In this document: positions 18,838 through 28,007 of the stretch, piece after piece
Position numbering within the stretch: position 1 is the stretch's first letter
Layout: each line of letters starts with the position of its first letter
Assembly (NCBI RefSeq): GCF_001975785.1
Contig: NZ_MSFI01000006.1
Span: forward strand, 1 to 64,000
DNA from: Domibacillus epiphyticus
GTDB lineage: Bacteria > Bacillota > Bacilli > Bacillales > Domibacillaceae
Direction: 5' to 3'
DNA: 64,000 bases
Made by a program: the position numbers and the translations under genes
The notes under the pieces: generated by a model
What the model was told of the DNA's origin: nothing
What the model saw: the letters and a program-made list of their open reading frames with translations, nothing else
Databases searched by the model: none

Positions 18838-18919
18838 GAGTTCAAAATATGTGAACACGAACAAACAATAGATGGATGTTTCCGATAATACGGAATTGAT
18901 AAAAAAGAGGAGTGGAACG

Positions 18920-20473
18920 ATGACAGGGAAATCAGAATTTCAAAACCAGGAAATGATTCTCGTGCTTGACTTTGGCAGTCAGTATAATCAGTTAATCACG
19001 CGGCGCATTCGTGAATTTGGTGTGTACAGTGAGCTTCATCCGCACACGATTACAGCGGAAGAAATTAAAGAAATCAATCCGAAAGGGATTATTTTCTCGG
19101 GTGGTCCGAACAGTGTTTATGCAGATGATGCATTTACATGTGATGAGCGTATATTCGACTTAAACATTCCGATCTTCGGTATCTGCTACGGCATGCAGCT
19201 GATGACGAAACATTTCGGCGGGAAAGTAGAATCTGCTTCTCACCGTGAATACGGGAAAGCAGCGATTAACGTACAAACTGAATCAGCACTATTTGCTGAT
19301 TTACCGAAAGAGCAAGTGGTATGGATGAGCCACAGCGACCTTGTAACACAGGCACCGGAAGGATTTACAGTTGATGCTGTAAACCCGTCATGCCCGATTG
19401 CATCGATGAGCTATGCGGAGAAAAATCTGTATGCTGTTCAATTCCATCCTGAAGTAAAACATTCCGTTTATGGAAACGATATTTTGAAAAACTTCGTGTT
19501 TGGTGTTTGCGACTGCACGGGTGACTGGTCAATGGAGAATTACATTGAAGTCGAAGTGGAGAAAATTCGTCAAACAGTTGGCGATAAAAAAGTGTTGTGC
19601 GCGATGTCAGGCGGCGTGGATTCATCTGTCGTTGCGGTTCTGATTCATAAAGCAATCGGCGATCAATTAACATGTATTTTCGTTGATCACGGTCTTCTTC
19701 GTAAAGGGGAAGCAGAACAAGTAATGGATACATTTGCGAATGGCTTTAATATCAACATTATTAAAGTAGATGCAAAAGACCGTTTCATGACGAAACTTGC
19801 AGGAGTTTCCGATCCGGAACAAAAACGGAAAATTATCGGCAATGAGTTTATTTACGTATTTGACGATGAAGCATCAAAACTTGAAGGTATTGAATTCCTT
19901 GCACAGGGAACTCTATATACTGATATTATCGAAAGCGGCACAGCAACAGCCCAAACAATCAAGTCGCATCATAACGTTGGCGGGCTGCCGGAAGATATGC
20001 AGTTTAAGCTGATTGAACCGCTTAGCACATTGTTTAAAGATGAAGTGCGTGCGCTTGGTACTGAACTCGGTATTCCGGAACATATCGTTTGGCGCCAGCC
20101 GTTCCCAGGTCCAGGTCTCGGTATTCGTGTTCTTGGGGAAATTACGGAAGAGAAATTGGAAATTGTGCGTGAATCAGATGCGATTTTGCGTGAAGAAGTG
20201 CGCAATCACGGTCTTGAGCGCGAAATTTGGCAGTATTTCACGGTTCTTCCCGATATCCGCAGTGTCGGTGTAATGGGCGATGCGCGTACGTATGATTATA
20301 CAATTGGTATTCGTGCGGTGACATCGATCGATGGCATGACGTCTGACTGGGCACGTATCCCTTGGGAAGTGCTTGAAGTGATTTCGACCCGCATTGTCAA
20401 TGAAGTGGCACATGTGAACCGCGTAGTGTATGACATTACGAGCAAACCGCCTGCAACAATCGAATGGGAATAA
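18920..20473 (+). CDS. guaA: GMP synthase (glutamine-hydrolysing) GuaA
   Basis: Converts XMP, ATP and glutamine to GMP, the guanine branch after IMP. The class I glutamine amidotransferase domain has its nucleophile in FGICYGMQL (C89) and a histidine in VQFHPEV. The ATP-pyrophosphatase domain has the PP-loop SGGVDSS at about residues 229-235, and the dimerisation domain ends in the invariant KPPATIEWE. The ATG at 18920 follows GAGGAG; the frame stays open to 18872, but that extension is not conserved. Length, 517 residues, is normal. pbuG follows, as in B. subtilis. Confidence 0.97.
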   Translation: MTGKSEFQNQEMILVLDFGSQYNQLITRRIREFGVYSELHPHTITAEEIKEINPKGIIFSGGPNSVYADDAFTCDERIFDLNIPIFGICYGMQLMTKHFGGKVESASHREYGKAAINVQTESALFADLPKEQVVWMSHSDLVTQAPEGFTVDAVNPSCPIASMSYAEKNLYAVQFHPEVKHSVYGNDILKNFVFGVCDCTGDWSMENYIEVEVEKIRQTVGDKKVLCAMSGGVDSSVVAVLIHKAIGDQLTCIFVDHGLLRKGEAEQVMDTFANGFNINIIKVDAKDRFMTKLAGVSDPEQKRKIIGNEFIYVFDDEASKLEGIEFLAQGTLYTDIIESGTATAQTIKSHHNVGGLPEDMQFKLIEPLSTLFKDEVRALGTELGIPEHIVWRQPFPGPGLGIRVLGEITEEKLEIVRESDAILREEVRNHGLEREIWQYFTVLPDIRSVGVMGDARTYDYTIGIRAVTSIDGMTSDWARIPWEVLEVISTRIVNEVAHVNRVVYDITSKPPATIEWE

Positions 20474-20477
20474 AAGG

Positions 20478-20549
20478 CGAACGAAAATAAAAAAAATATC
20501 GATTTTGTTCGTGTTTTGTATTGACGGACGTTTGTTATATGAGTAAAAT
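20478..20549 (+). promoter_or_regulatory. PurR operator (two PurBoxes) and promoter of pbuG
   Basis: A direct CGAACGAA (20478-20485) and an inverted TTCG (20508-20511) sit 30 bases apart in AT-rich surroundings, the arrangement of paired PurBoxes bound by the Bacillus repressor PurR. A good promoter follows: TTGACG (20521-20526), 17-base spacer, TAAAAT (20544-20549). The CGAA-to-TTCG spacing is the same as upstream of purE. Confidence 0.65.
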
Positions 20550-20578
20550 GAAAGGGAACTACATTATTTTTCACGTTG

Positions 20579-20647
20579 TATCGTATATCGTCGAGAATAA
20601 GGCTTGACAGTTTCTACCGGGCTGCCGTAAATGGTCCGACTACGAAT
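20579..20647 (+). ncRNA. guanine-type purine riboswitch aptamer (pbuG leader)
   Basis: The conserved purine aptamer core is present: P2 GTCGAG/CTTGAC, the J2/3 sequence AGTTTCTACC, a P3 loop containing CCGTAAATG, and J3/1 GACTACG. The cytosine in GACTAC (equivalent to C74 of the xpt aptamer) predicts guanine or hypoxanthine rather than adenine. P1 is TCGTA/TACGA. A terminator at 20691 is the likely off switch. Confidence 0.9.
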
Positions 20648-20690
20648 GAGTGGAAAGGGAATGTTCTCTTTCTGTTATCTTTTCTTAGTC

Positions 20691-20723
20691 ATGCCCGGAG
20701 CCACTCTGTTCCGGGCATTTTTT
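20691..20723 (+). terminator. expression-platform terminator of the pbuG riboswitch
   Basis: ATGCCCGGA (20691-20699) pairs with TCCGGGCAT (20710-20718), followed by a T tract. It lies between the aptamer and pbuG and should form when guanine is bound. Confidence 0.88.
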
Positions 20724-20759
20724 CGTTCGTATATAAGATCGGAAGGAGAACAAATTATT

Positions 20760-22097
20760 ATGAAGAAGTTTTTCCAACTGGAAGAGTTGGGGACGACATA
20801 TCGTCGTGAATTTATCGGTGGTTTGACGACCTTTTTATCAATGGCGTACATTCTGATTGTTAACCCAATTACACTGTCACTGCAATCAGTGCCGGATTTG
20901 CCGGATGCAATGAGAATGGACTATGGAGCCGTCTTTACAGCGACAGCACTTGCCGCAGCACTTGGCTCTATTATAATGGGTATATTTGCTAAGTATCCGA
21001 TCGCGTTGGCGCCGGGTATGGGATTGAACGCATTTTTTGCTTACACGGTTGTTTTAACGTACGGTATTCCATGGGAAACAGCGTTAACAGGCGTTTTATT
21101 TTCCGGTTTAATCTTTATTATTTTGACCGCTTCTGGACTTCGGGAGAAAATTATTAATGCGATTCCTGCCGAACTAAAATATGCGGTTGGAGCCGGTATT
21201 GGTTTGTTTATCACATTTGTAGGGTTTCAAAATGCTGGTATTATTGTAAACAATGATGCTGTACTCGTAGGACTGGGGGATTTATCCTCAGGCAATACGC
21301 TCCTTGCTGTTTTTGGTATTTTCGTTACGGTCATTATGATGGCAAAAGGCATTAATGGCGGAATTTTCTACGGGATGGTTCTTACAGCAATTGTTGGCAT
21401 GATTGCTGGATTGATTAATCCTCCGACGCAAATCGTCGATGGCGTGCCAAGTTTGGCACCGACATTCGGTGTGGCTGTTGAGAATATTTTCCAATCTCCT
21501 GCGGAAGTATTTACTCTTCAAATGCTTGTTGTGATCCTGACATTCTTATTTGCAGACTTCTTTGATACAGCAGGTACACTTCTTGCGGTTGCGAATCAGG
21601 CAAAATTAATGAAAGACGACAAATTGCCACGTGCCGGAAAAGCATTGCTTGCAGATTCATGTGGTACAGTAGTGGGTGCTGTTCTTGGTACATCAACAAC
21701 AACTTCTTACATCGAGTCTTCTGCAGGTGTAGCCGCAGGAGCCCGTTCTGGTCTCGCGGCGGTCGTAACAGGATTGTTTTTCTTGCTGTCACTGTTCTTC
21801 TTCCCGCTTCTCCAGGTAATTACGGCGCCGGTAACAGCACCGGCACTTATTATCGTCGGAGCTCTAATGGTGTCGGCTTTAGGAAAAATTGAATGGACTA
21901 GATTTGAAATTGCTGTTCCAGCGTTCCTTACGGTAATTGCTATGCCGCTTTCTTACAGCATTGCGACTGGTATCGCAATTGGTTTCATTTTCTACCCGAT
22001 TACAATGATCGTAAAAGGCCGTGGGAAAGAAATACACCCAATTATGTATGGGCTATTTGTAATCTTTATTCTATATTTTGTTTTCCTTGAAAAGTAA
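20760..22097 (+). CDS. pbuG: hypoxanthine/guanine permease PbuG (AzgA family)
   Basis: Membrane permease for hypoxanthine and guanine, of the NCS2/AzgA family. The 445-residue protein has twelve to fourteen hydrophobic segments and the family motifs GGLTTFLSMAYI near the start, APGMGLNAFFAY, FFDTAGTL and GTSTTTSYIESSAGVAAGAR. The ATG at 20760 follows GGAAGGAGAA; the reading frame extends upstream through the riboswitch terminator, but that part is not protein-coding. Expression is probably controlled both by PurR at the promoter and by the guanine riboswitch. Confidence 0.96.
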   Translation: MKKFFQLEELGTTYRREFIGGLTTFLSMAYILIVNPITLSLQSVPDLPDAMRMDYGAVFTATALAAALGSIIMGIFAKYPIALAPGMGLNAFFAYTVVLTYGIPWETALTGVLFSGLIFIILTASGLREKIINAIPAELKYAVGAGIGLFITFVGFQNAGIIVNNDAVLVGLGDLSSGNTLLAVFGIFVTVIMMAKGINGGIFYGMVLTAIVGMIAGLINPPTQIVDGVPSLAPTFGVAVENIFQSPAEVFTLQMLVVILTFLFADFFDTAGTLLAVANQAKLMKDDKLPRAGKALLADSCGTVVGAVLGTSTTTSYIESSAGVAAGARSGLAAVVTGLFFLLSLFFFPLLQVITAPVTAPALIIVGALMVSALGKIEWTRFEIAVPAFLTVIAMPLSYSIATGIAIGFIFYPITMIVKGRGKEIHPIMYGLFVIFILYFVFLEK

Positions 22098-22106
22098 TAC
22101 GAAACG

Positions 22107-22137
22107 AAACACCTTCTCATACGAGAAGGTGTTTTTT
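22107..22137 (+). terminator. pbuG terminator
   Basis: A perfect 12-bp stem (AAACACCTTCTC/GAGAAGGTGTTT) with loop ATAC ends in TTTTTT. Confidence 0.9.
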
Positions 22138-22190
22138 GTTTAGAACATCATGCTATACTGTAAAAAACAAAAAACAATGGAGATACTGCT

Positions 22191-23033
22191 GTGGAAACAT
22201 TTTTTGTGAAAAAAATCTTGAACAACAATGTGCTTATCGCAACTGGGAAAGATGGTGTCGAGGTCGTGCTGATCGGGCGTGGTATTGGTTTTGGCCGCCA
22301 GCAGGGAGACAGCATTGTGAGAGATTCAGTTGAGAAGCTGTTTGTGTTAACTGATCGGAGTGAGCAGGAGCAATATAAAAAACTGCTGCCGAACATTGAT
22401 GATAAAACGTTGAAAGTCATTATCCAGGCGGTCGAATTAATTCGTGGCCGTGTTGGCGAAACGTTGAATGAGCATATTCACGTCGGGCTGACTGATCACC
22501 TTGTATTTGCCGTGAACCGGATTGTGAGAGGGCTGGGCATCCGTAATCCGTTTTTGCTGGAAACGAAAGCGCTCTATCCGTTTGAATATGAAGTGGCGGA
22601 AGAAGTGACAAAGCTGATTAATCAAAGTCTTACGGTTGCACTGCCTCCAGGAGAAACGGGATTTATTGCGCTGCATATCCATAGTGCCATTGCGAATAAA
22701 GATGTGCGTGATGTAAGCCGCCATTCGGAATTGATCGCTGCACTTATCCAAATGATTGAAACGCAGCTGGATGTCGAACTGGACAAAGAAAGCATTGATT
22801 ATATGCGTCTTGTCCGTCATATCCGTTACACAATCGAGCGTGTTGTCAGAGGCGAAAAGGTAGAAGAACCAGATAAAATCGCAAGCCTATTGAAAGCGGA
22901 ATATCCGGTATGCTATAATTTATCTTGGAAGCTGATTAAAGTGATGCAGCAGACATTAAAAAATCCGGTGTATGATGCGGAAGCGGTCTACTTAACCATG
23001 CACTTGCAGCGGATTCAGACAAAAATGAAATAA
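22191..23033 (+). CDS. glcT: transcriptional antiterminator GlcT (BglG family)
   Basis: RNA-binding antiterminator that allows ptsG transcription when glucose is present. The 280-residue protein has an N-terminal RNA-binding CAT domain (about residues 1-60, with KILNNNVLI) and two PTS regulation domains whose conserved histidines appear in LNEHIHVGLTDHL and FIALHIHSA (PRD1) and in VRHIRYTIERV and YLTMHLQR (PRD2). The GTG start at 22191 follows GGAG by eight bases. Its likely target RNA, a RAT sequence overlapping a terminator, lies immediately downstream, before ptsG, as in B. subtilis. Confidence 0.95.
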   Translation: METFFVKKILNNNVLIATGKDGVEVVLIGRGIGFGRQQGDSIVRDSVEKLFVLTDRSEQEQYKKLLPNIDDKTLKVIIQAVELIRGRVGETLNEHIHVGLTDHLVFAVNRIVRGLGIRNPFLLETKALYPFEYEVAEEVTKLINQSLTVALPPGETGFIALHIHSAIANKDVRDVSRHSELIAALIQMIETQLDVELDKESIDYMRLVRHIRYTIERVVRGEKVEEPDKIASLLKAEYPVCYNLSWKLIKVMQQTLKNPVYDAEAVYLTMHLQRIQTKMK

Positions 23034-23048
23034 TACACTGTTCTTTAC

Positions 23049-23145
23049 GTGTTACTGATACGATCAGGCATGAGTGAAGGAGATAGAGAAAATAGGGGTA
23101 TAGCCACTTCTATTTTCTATTGTCTTCTTTCCTCATGTCTTTTTT
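23049..23145 (+). promoter_or_regulatory. RAT antiterminator site overlapping the ptsG leader terminator
   Basis: The segment TTACTGATACGATCAGGC, then ATGAGT, resembles the ribonucleic antiterminator (RAT) target of GlcT in B. subtilis. Its GGCATGAG (23067-23074) is also the 5' arm of a long terminator whose 3' arm CTCATGTC (23132-23139) is followed by TTTTTT. Binding of GlcT to the RAT should block the terminator and permit ptsG transcription. Confidence 0.88.
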
Positions 23146-23211
23146 GTTCTTGTTTGTCTGTTTCAACTTTTAAAAGCACATAATAACAAATGATGAAGGA
23201 GGAACATGCAT

Positions 23212-25278
23212 ATGTTTAAAAAACTTTTTGGCGTTTTGCAAAAAATCGGGAAAGCTCTCATGCTTCCTGTAGCCATTTTGCCGGCGGCTGGCTTGCTTCT
23301 TGCATTTGGTAATGCGCTACAAAACCCAACACTTACTGAACTTGCTCCATTTCTTGAAGCGAACTGGGTTGTCCAAATTGCATCCGTAATGGAGAATTCA
23401 GGAGATATTGTGTTTGGCAACTTGCCAATCTTGTTTGCACTCGGCGTAGCCATTGGACTTGCAGGAGGAGACGGTGTAGCTGGACTTGCTGCGTTAGTTG
23501 GTTACTTAATTATGAATGCAACGATGGGGACAGCATTAGGCCTTGAGAGAATTGCCGTTTTAGAGGCAGGAGACCCTGCAAACGCATTGATTCTTGGTAT
23601 TCCATCGCTTCAAACGGGAGTGTTCGGCGGGATTATTGTCGGTGTGCTCGCGGCTTACATGTACAACAAATTCTATAACATTGAGTTGCCATCCTACCTT
23701 GGTTTCTTCGCAGGGAAGCGTTTCGTTCCAATCGCGACAGCGGCTTCATCTGTCGTATTAGGGTTAGTGATGATCCTTGTTTGGCCGACAATTCAAAGTG
23801 GATTAAATACATTTTCACATTTCATATTAAACTGGAACCTGGCGGCTTCCGCTTTTGTATTTGGTGTCATTGAACGTGCGCTCATTCCGTTTGGCTTGCA
23901 CCATATTTTCTACACGCCATTCTGGTTTGAGTTCGGTTCATACGTGAATCAGGCCGGAGAAACCATTCGCGGTGATAATGCCATCTTCCAGGCGCAGATT
24001 AAAGACCGTGTTCAAGAGCTGACAGCGGGTACATTTATGACGGGTAAATATCCATTCATGATGTTCGGTCTTCCGGCAGCGGCGCTTGCGATTTACCACG
24101 AAGCGCGTCCGGAACGGAAAAAACTGGTAGCTGGAATTATGGGTTCTGCAGCGTTAACGTCTTTCTTAACAGGGATTACAGAGCCAATTGAATTTTCATT
24201 CTTGTTCGTAGCACCGATATTGTTCGCCATTCACACGATCTTTGCGGGTCTTTCATTTATGACCATGCACCTTCTCGATGTGAAAATAGGCATGACATTT
24301 TCAGGAGGCTTGATCGACTACGTATTATTCGGTGCGATTAATCCACAAACAAATGCATGGATTGTGATTCCAGTCGGTCTAGTATTCGCGGTTATTTATT
24401 ACTTTGGTTTCCGATTTGCCATTCGGAAGTTTAACCTTGCTACTCCGGGACGTGAGCCGGAAAGCACAGATGGAGAAAACGATGCGCCTGCAGTTGTGGC
24501 AAGTGAACTTCCGTATGAGATTTTAGAAGCAATGGGCGGCAAAGAAAACATTGCCAACCTTGATGCGTGTATTACACGTCTCCGTGTTTCGGTAAATGAC
24601 AGCGCAAATGTTGATAAAAAACGATTGAAACAGCTTGGGGCGGCGGGTGTTCTTGAAGTCGGAAATAACATTCAAGCGATTTTCGGTCCCCGTTCAGATA
24701 GTCTTCGCCATCAAATGGCGGATATTATGAAAGGCAATGCACCTCGTCCTGTTTCGATTAAAGAAGGCGAAGAAGTGCAAAAAGAAGTGGAACAGGCTGC
24801 TCATCCGGCAATTCGCAACGATATTGACAGCCGTTTTGTGGCGCCAATTACAGGGAAACTTCTTCCAATCACAGAAGTGCCCGATCCTGTTTTCGCCGGA
24901 AAAATGATGGGTGATGGGTTTGCGATAGAACCAGCTGATGGAACTGTCGTATCGCCGGTTGACGGTAAAGTGATCAATGTCTTCCCGACGAAGCACGCGA
25001 TCGGCCTTGTTGCGGATAACGGGCGTGAAGTATTAATTCACTTTGGTATTGATACAGTGAAGTTGAATGGGGAAGGGTTCGAAACACTTATTGCAGAGGG
25101 CGATACGGTGGAAGCCGGGCAGCCTCTTCTAAAAGTGGACCTCGAGTATATTGCAGCAAATGCAACTTCAACCATTACACCGATTATTTTCACGAACCTT
25201 GCGGAAGGTGAATCGGTCGTTGTTGATAAACCGGGTGCAGTAACATCCGGCGAGGAGAACGTTATCACAATTAAATAG
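23212..25278 (+). CDS. ptsG: PTS glucose transporter EIICBA, PtsG
   Basis: Glucose-specific phosphotransferase permease that takes up and phosphorylates glucose. Domain order is EIIC (membrane, about residues 1-410, with KRFVPIATA and [12 protein letters not shown]), EIIB with the phosphorylated cysteine in DACITRLRV (C453), and EIIA with the phosphohistidine in LIHFGIDTV (H610). The ATG at 23212 lies nine bases after AAGGAGG; the ATG at 23206 is too close to it. At 688 residues it is slightly shorter than B. subtilis PtsG. It is controlled by GlcT antitermination and followed by a terminator; ptsH and ptsI are not in the window. Confidence 0.97.
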   Translation: MFKKLFGVLQKIGKALMLPVAILPAAGLLLAFGNALQNPTLTELAPFLEANWVVQIASVMENSGDIVFGNLPILFALGVAIGLAGGDGVAGLAALVGYLIMNATMGTALGLERIAVLEAGDPANALILGIPSLQTGVFGGIIVGVLAAYMYNKFYNIELPSYLGFFAGKRFVPIATAASSVVLGLVMILVWPTIQSGLNTFSHFILNWNLAASAFVFGVIERALIPFGLHHIFYTPFWFEFGSYVNQAGETIRGDNAIFQAQIKDRVQELTAGTFMTGKYPFMMFGLPAAALAIYHEARPERKKLVAGIMGSAALTSFLTGITEPIEFSFLFVAPILFAIHTIFAGLSFMTMHLLDVKIGMTFSGGLIDYVLFGAINPQTNAWIVIPVGLVFAVIYYFGFRFAIRKFNLATPGREPESTDGENDAPAVVASELPYEILEAMGGKENIANLDACITRLRVSVNDSANVDKKRLKQLGAAGVLEVGNNIQAIFGPRSDSLRHQMADIMKGNAPRPVSIKEGEEVQKEVEQAAHPAIRNDIDSRFVAPITGKLLPITEVPDPVFAGKMMGDGFAIEPADGTVVSPVDGKVINVFPTKHAIGLVADNGREVLIHFGIDTVKLNGEGFETLIAEGDTVEAGQPLLKVDLEYIAANATSTITPIIFTNLAEGESVVVDKPGAVTSGEENVITIK

Positions 25279-25287
25279 AAGCAAATG

Positions 25288-25319
25288 GCCTCAACCGGCA
25301 ATATGGTTGAGGCTTTTTT
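25288..25319 (+). terminator. ptsG terminator
   Basis: GCCTCAACC pairs with GGTTGAGGC, followed by TTTTTT. Confidence 0.9.
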
Positions 25320-25366
25320 ATTTGAGCTGTGTGTGATAAACTGCCGTCAAAGAGGAGTGAATTTGC

Positions 25367-25909
25367 ATGATGGATAACGCCTTTCTTATGGTCGTGATCA
25401 TTTTAGTCATTAATATTGTTTACGTGTCATTTTTTACGATCCGAATGATTTTAACGTTAAAAGGATATCGGTACACCGCCGCCTTTGTCAGTACGATTGA
25501 AGTCGTTATTTACGTTGTAGGCCTCGGACTTGTCCTTGATAATTTAAATGAAATTCAAAACTTAATTGCGTATGCGATTGGTTACGGTATCGGCGTGATC
25601 GTGGGGATGAAAATTGAAGAAAAACTGGCCCTCGGCTACATTACGGTCAATGTGATTACGAAAGAATACGATAAAGATCTGCCGAAAGCGCTCCGTGCGG
25701 AAGGTTATGGTGTGACGCAATGGGCGGCAAACGGTCTTGAAGGTGACCGGATGGCACTGCAGATTTTAACACCGCGAAAGTACGAACTGAAACTATACAA
25801 TAAAATTAAAGAGCTGGACCCGAAAGCATTTATTATTGCCTATGAACCGAAAACAATTCATGGCGGCTTCTGGGTCAAAGCGGTACGAAAAGGAAAATTG
25901 ATGCGATGA
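25367..25909 (+). CDS. yebE: UPF0316/DUF2179 membrane protein, YebE-like
   Basis: A 180-residue protein with three N-terminal membrane helices (about residues 5-25, 35-53 and 60-78) and a soluble DUF2179 domain containing [19 protein letters not shown] and [20 protein letters not shown]. It closely resembles B. subtilis YebE in sequence and place, just before yebG and the purine operon. The molecular function is not known. The ATG follows GAGGAG by nine bases. It overlaps yebG by four bases, so the two are probably translated together. Confidence 0.9.
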   Translation: MMDNAFLMVVIILVINIVYVSFFTIRMILTLKGYRYTAAFVSTIEVVIYVVGLGLVLDNLNEIQNLIAYAIGYGIGVIVGMKIEEKLALGYITVNVITKEYDKDLPKALRAEGYGVTQWAANGLEGDRMALQILTPRKYELKLYNKIKELDPKAFIIAYEPKTIHGGFWVKAVRKGKLMR

Positions 25910-26100
25910 GTAAAAAGAAACTATTTCGAGTAGAAGAACATGAAACAATTGCTGACTGTTTGAACAGGATGAAGGAAGAAGGATACCTCCCTGTGCGGCG
26001 AATGGAAAAACCAGTTTTTGAAGAGCGAAAGGAAGATGGGGAGATAATTCATGTCCCAATTGGCAGTGAAATTGTATTTGAAGGGAAAATAGTAACGTAA
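25906..26100 (+). CDS. yebG: NETI-motif small protein, YebG-like
   Basis: A 64-residue soluble protein with the NETI-family motif, here [21 protein letters not shown] (last residue excluded from the motif proper), and an [13 protein letters not shown] terminus. It corresponds to B. subtilis YebG, which always sits after yebE as far as I recall. The function is unknown. The ATGA overlap with yebE indicates coupled translation. The first PurBox of the purine operon begins right after its stop codon. Confidence 0.85.
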   Translation: MSKKKLFRVEEHETIADCLNRMKEEGYLPVRRMEKPVFEERKEDGEIIHVPIGSEIVFEGKIVT

Positions 26101-26103
26101 ATA

Positions 26104-26174
26104 CGAACATTAAAATAAACAAGATAAATATCGTTCGATTTTTTATTGACACCGCTCTTTGTCGTTGTTAATAT
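26104..26174 (+). promoter_or_regulatory. PurR operator (two PurBoxes) and promoter of the purine operon
   Basis: CGAAC (26104-26108) and an inverted GTTCG (26133-26137) lie 30 bases apart (CGAA to TTCG) in AT-rich flanks, as expected for PurBoxes bound by PurR when PRPP is low. They are followed by TTGACA (26146-26151), a 17-base spacer and TAATAT (26169-26174). Confidence 0.78.
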
Positions 26175-26190
26175 GTAGATGACAATAAAG

Positions 26191-26261
26191 CACCTCATAT
26201 AATAGCGGGGATATGGCCCGCGAGTTTCTACCGGCTGCCGTAAACAGCTGACTATGGGGGA
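26191..26261 (+). ncRNA. guanine-type purine riboswitch aptamer (purE leader)
   Basis: The P1 arms CCTCATA (26193-26199) and TATGGGG (26253-26259), P2 GCGGG/CCCGC around GATATGG, J2/3 AGTTTCTACC and the P3 loop with GCCGTAAAC give the complete purine aptamer. The cytosine in GACTATG predicts guanine or hypoxanthine as ligand. Confidence 0.95.
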
Positions 26262-26338
26262 AAGCATTCGAATCTCGATCGGCTGCGGACGAATCGCTTT
26301 CTCCATATAAAAGGGGAAAGTGGTCTGTCCGCTTTTTT
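26261..26338 (+). terminator. antiterminator/terminator expression platform before purE
   Basis: The terminator pairs GCGGAC (26285-26290) with GTCCGC (26327-26332) and CGCTTTCTCC (26295-26304) with GGGGAAAGTG (26313-26322), followed by TTTTTT. A competing antiterminator can form between AAAGCATTCG (26261-26270) and CGAATCGCTTT (26290-26300). Guanine binding should favour the terminator and stop the operon. Confidence 0.88.
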
Positions 26339-26371
26339 ACGTAAAAAAATCTCACACACTGGAGGGTCAAC

Positions 26372-26860
26372 ATGACGGTTGAAGTTGGTGTTATAATGGG
26401 CAGCACATCTGACTGGGAGACGATGAAACATGCATGCGACGTGCTGGATGAACTCGGAATATCTTACGAAAAACGTGTCGTTTCGGCGCATCGCACGCCA
26501 GATTTAATGTTTGAATATGCCGAGACAGCTCGCGAAAGAGGCATAAAAGTAATTATAGCCGGCGCGGGCGGGGCGGCTCATTTGCCGGGCATGACAGCTG
26601 CAAAAACAACGCTCCCTGTAATTGGCATTCCGGTGCAATCGAAAGCGCTGAATGGCCTTGATTCTTTGCTGTCCATCGTACAAATGCCGGGCGGTGTACC
26701 AGTCGCAACGACGGCAATCGGCAAAGCAGGTGCAACGAATGCAGGACTGCTGGCGGCGCAAATTTTGTCTATCACTGACGCAAAAGTTGCTGAAAAGTTA
26801 GATAATCGCCGAAAAGAAACAGAAAAAATCGTGTTGGAGAGCAGTGATCAACTTGAATAG
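26372..26860 (+). CDS. purE: N5-carboxyaminoimidazole ribonucleotide mutase PurE
   Basis: Class I PurE, which rearranges N5-CAIR to CAIR in IMP synthesis. The 162-residue protein starts with the diagnostic [10 protein letters not shown] (about residues 9-18), has AHRTPD (about 42-47) with the catalytic histidine, and [15 protein letters not shown] (about 69-83). ACTGGAGGG precedes the ATG. It is the first of twelve purine genes reading to purD and overlaps purK. Confidence 0.97.
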   Translation: MTVEVGVIMGSTSDWETMKHACDVLDELGISYEKRVVSAHRTPDLMFEYAETARERGIKVIIAGAGGAAHLPGMTAAKTTLPVIGIPVQSKALNGLDSLLSIVQMPGGVPVATTAIGKAGATNAGLLAAQILSITDAKVAEKLDNRRKETEKIVLESSDQLE

Positions 26861-27980
26861 AACTATCATTGAACCAGGCAAAACAATTGGGATTATCGGT
26901 GGCGGACAGCTTGGCCGGATGATGGCGCTCGCGGCGAAAGAAGCGGGATTTAAAATCGCTGTATTAGAACCATTAAAAGGCGCACCTTGCACACAGACAG
27001 CTGATATTGTCATTCAAGCACCATATGATGATCAAGATGCACTGAAACGTCTGTCCGATGTAAGTGACGTTATTACGTATGAATTTGAGAATATTGACTT
27101 CGAAGGCTTGAAAGAACTGATGAAAGAAGCGTATGTGCCGCAGGGAGCAGAGCTGATCCGCATTACACAAAACCGCATTTTTGAAAAAGAAGCCATTTCA
27201 AATGCGGGTGTGCCTGTAGCGCCCTACCGGGTGATTCGTTCAGAAAGTGACATCGAAGAAGGGATCAAGGAACTCGGGCTGCCGGCTGTTTTGAAAACAG
27301 CAACGGGAGGATACGACGGCAAAGGGCAATACGTACTAAAAGAAGCGGGACAAATAAGCCAAGCGGCGGCTCTTTTAACACATGGTGAATGTGTTCTGGA
27401 GCAGTGGGTGCCATTTGAAAAAGAAATTTCGGTTATTGTTACACGAAACCCTGAAGGAGAAACGACCTATTTCCCGGTTGCAGAAAACATTCATGTTGAT
27501 AATATTTTGCATGAATCGATTGTACCGGCCCGCATATCCGATGAAACGAATCAGGCAGCGATCGCGGCAGCGGAAAAAATTGCTTCAGCCTTGTCGCTTG
27601 TCGGAACGCTTGCTGTCGAAATGTTCGTCGGAAAAGATGGAGAAATCTACATTAATGAACTGGCGCCCCGTCCTCACAATTCAGGGCACTATACAATTGA
27701 AGGGTGCGGGATCTCCCAGTTCGGCCAGCACATTCGCGCCATTTGCAATTGGCCGTTAAAAAGCACTGAGTTGTTAAAGCCGGCGATCATGGTGAATGTT
27801 CTTGGTGAGCATGTGGAAGGTCTCATTCAAGCCATACCGAATAAACCGGAATGGTCGGTTCACCTGTATGGAAAAGACGAAGCAAAAGAAAAGCGCAAAA
27901 TGGGTCATGTGACCATTCTAGCCAATACGGTAGAAGAAGCGCTTCAAGATATAGATGAAAGCAGCATCTGGACTAAATAA
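26844..27980 (+). CDS. purK: 5-(carboxyamino)imidazole ribonucleotide synthase PurK
   Basis: ATP-grasp enzyme that makes N5-CAIR from AIR, bicarbonate and ATP, feeding PurE. Visible are the N-terminal [20 protein letters not shown], the ATP-grasp segment [16 protein letters not shown] and the metal-binding [15 protein letters not shown]. The start is uncertain: GTG at 26844 overlaps purE by 17 bases and keeps a nearby GGAG; TTG at 26853 would give an N terminus more like that of B. subtilis PurK. Confidence 0.95.
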   Translation: MINLNRTIIEPGKTIGIIGGGQLGRMMALAAKEAGFKIAVLEPLKGAPCTQTADIVIQAPYDDQDALKRLSDVSDVITYEFENIDFEGLKELMKEAYVPQGAELIRITQNRIFEKEAISNAGVPVAPYRVIRSESDIEEGIKELGLPAVLKTATGGYDGKGQYVLKEAGQISQAAALLTHGECVLEQWVPFEKEISVIVTRNPEGETTYFPVAENIHVDNILHESIVPARISDETNQAAIAAAEKIASALSLVGTLAVEMFVGKDGEIYINELAPRPHNSGHYTIEGCGISQFGQHIRAICNWPLKSTELLKPAIMVNVLGEHVEGLIQAIPNKPEWSVHLYGKDEAKEKRKMGHVTILANTVEEALQDIDESSIWTK

Positions 27981-28007
27981 GACTCATAAAAATCGGAGGA
28001 TGACAAA

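Noticed and set aside
20631-20759. Coding extension of pbuG through the riboswitch terminator
   Set aside because: The stretch holds the P3/J3-1 part of the aptamer and a perfect terminator; the ATG at 20760 has a proper ribosome site and gives the family-typical N terminus.
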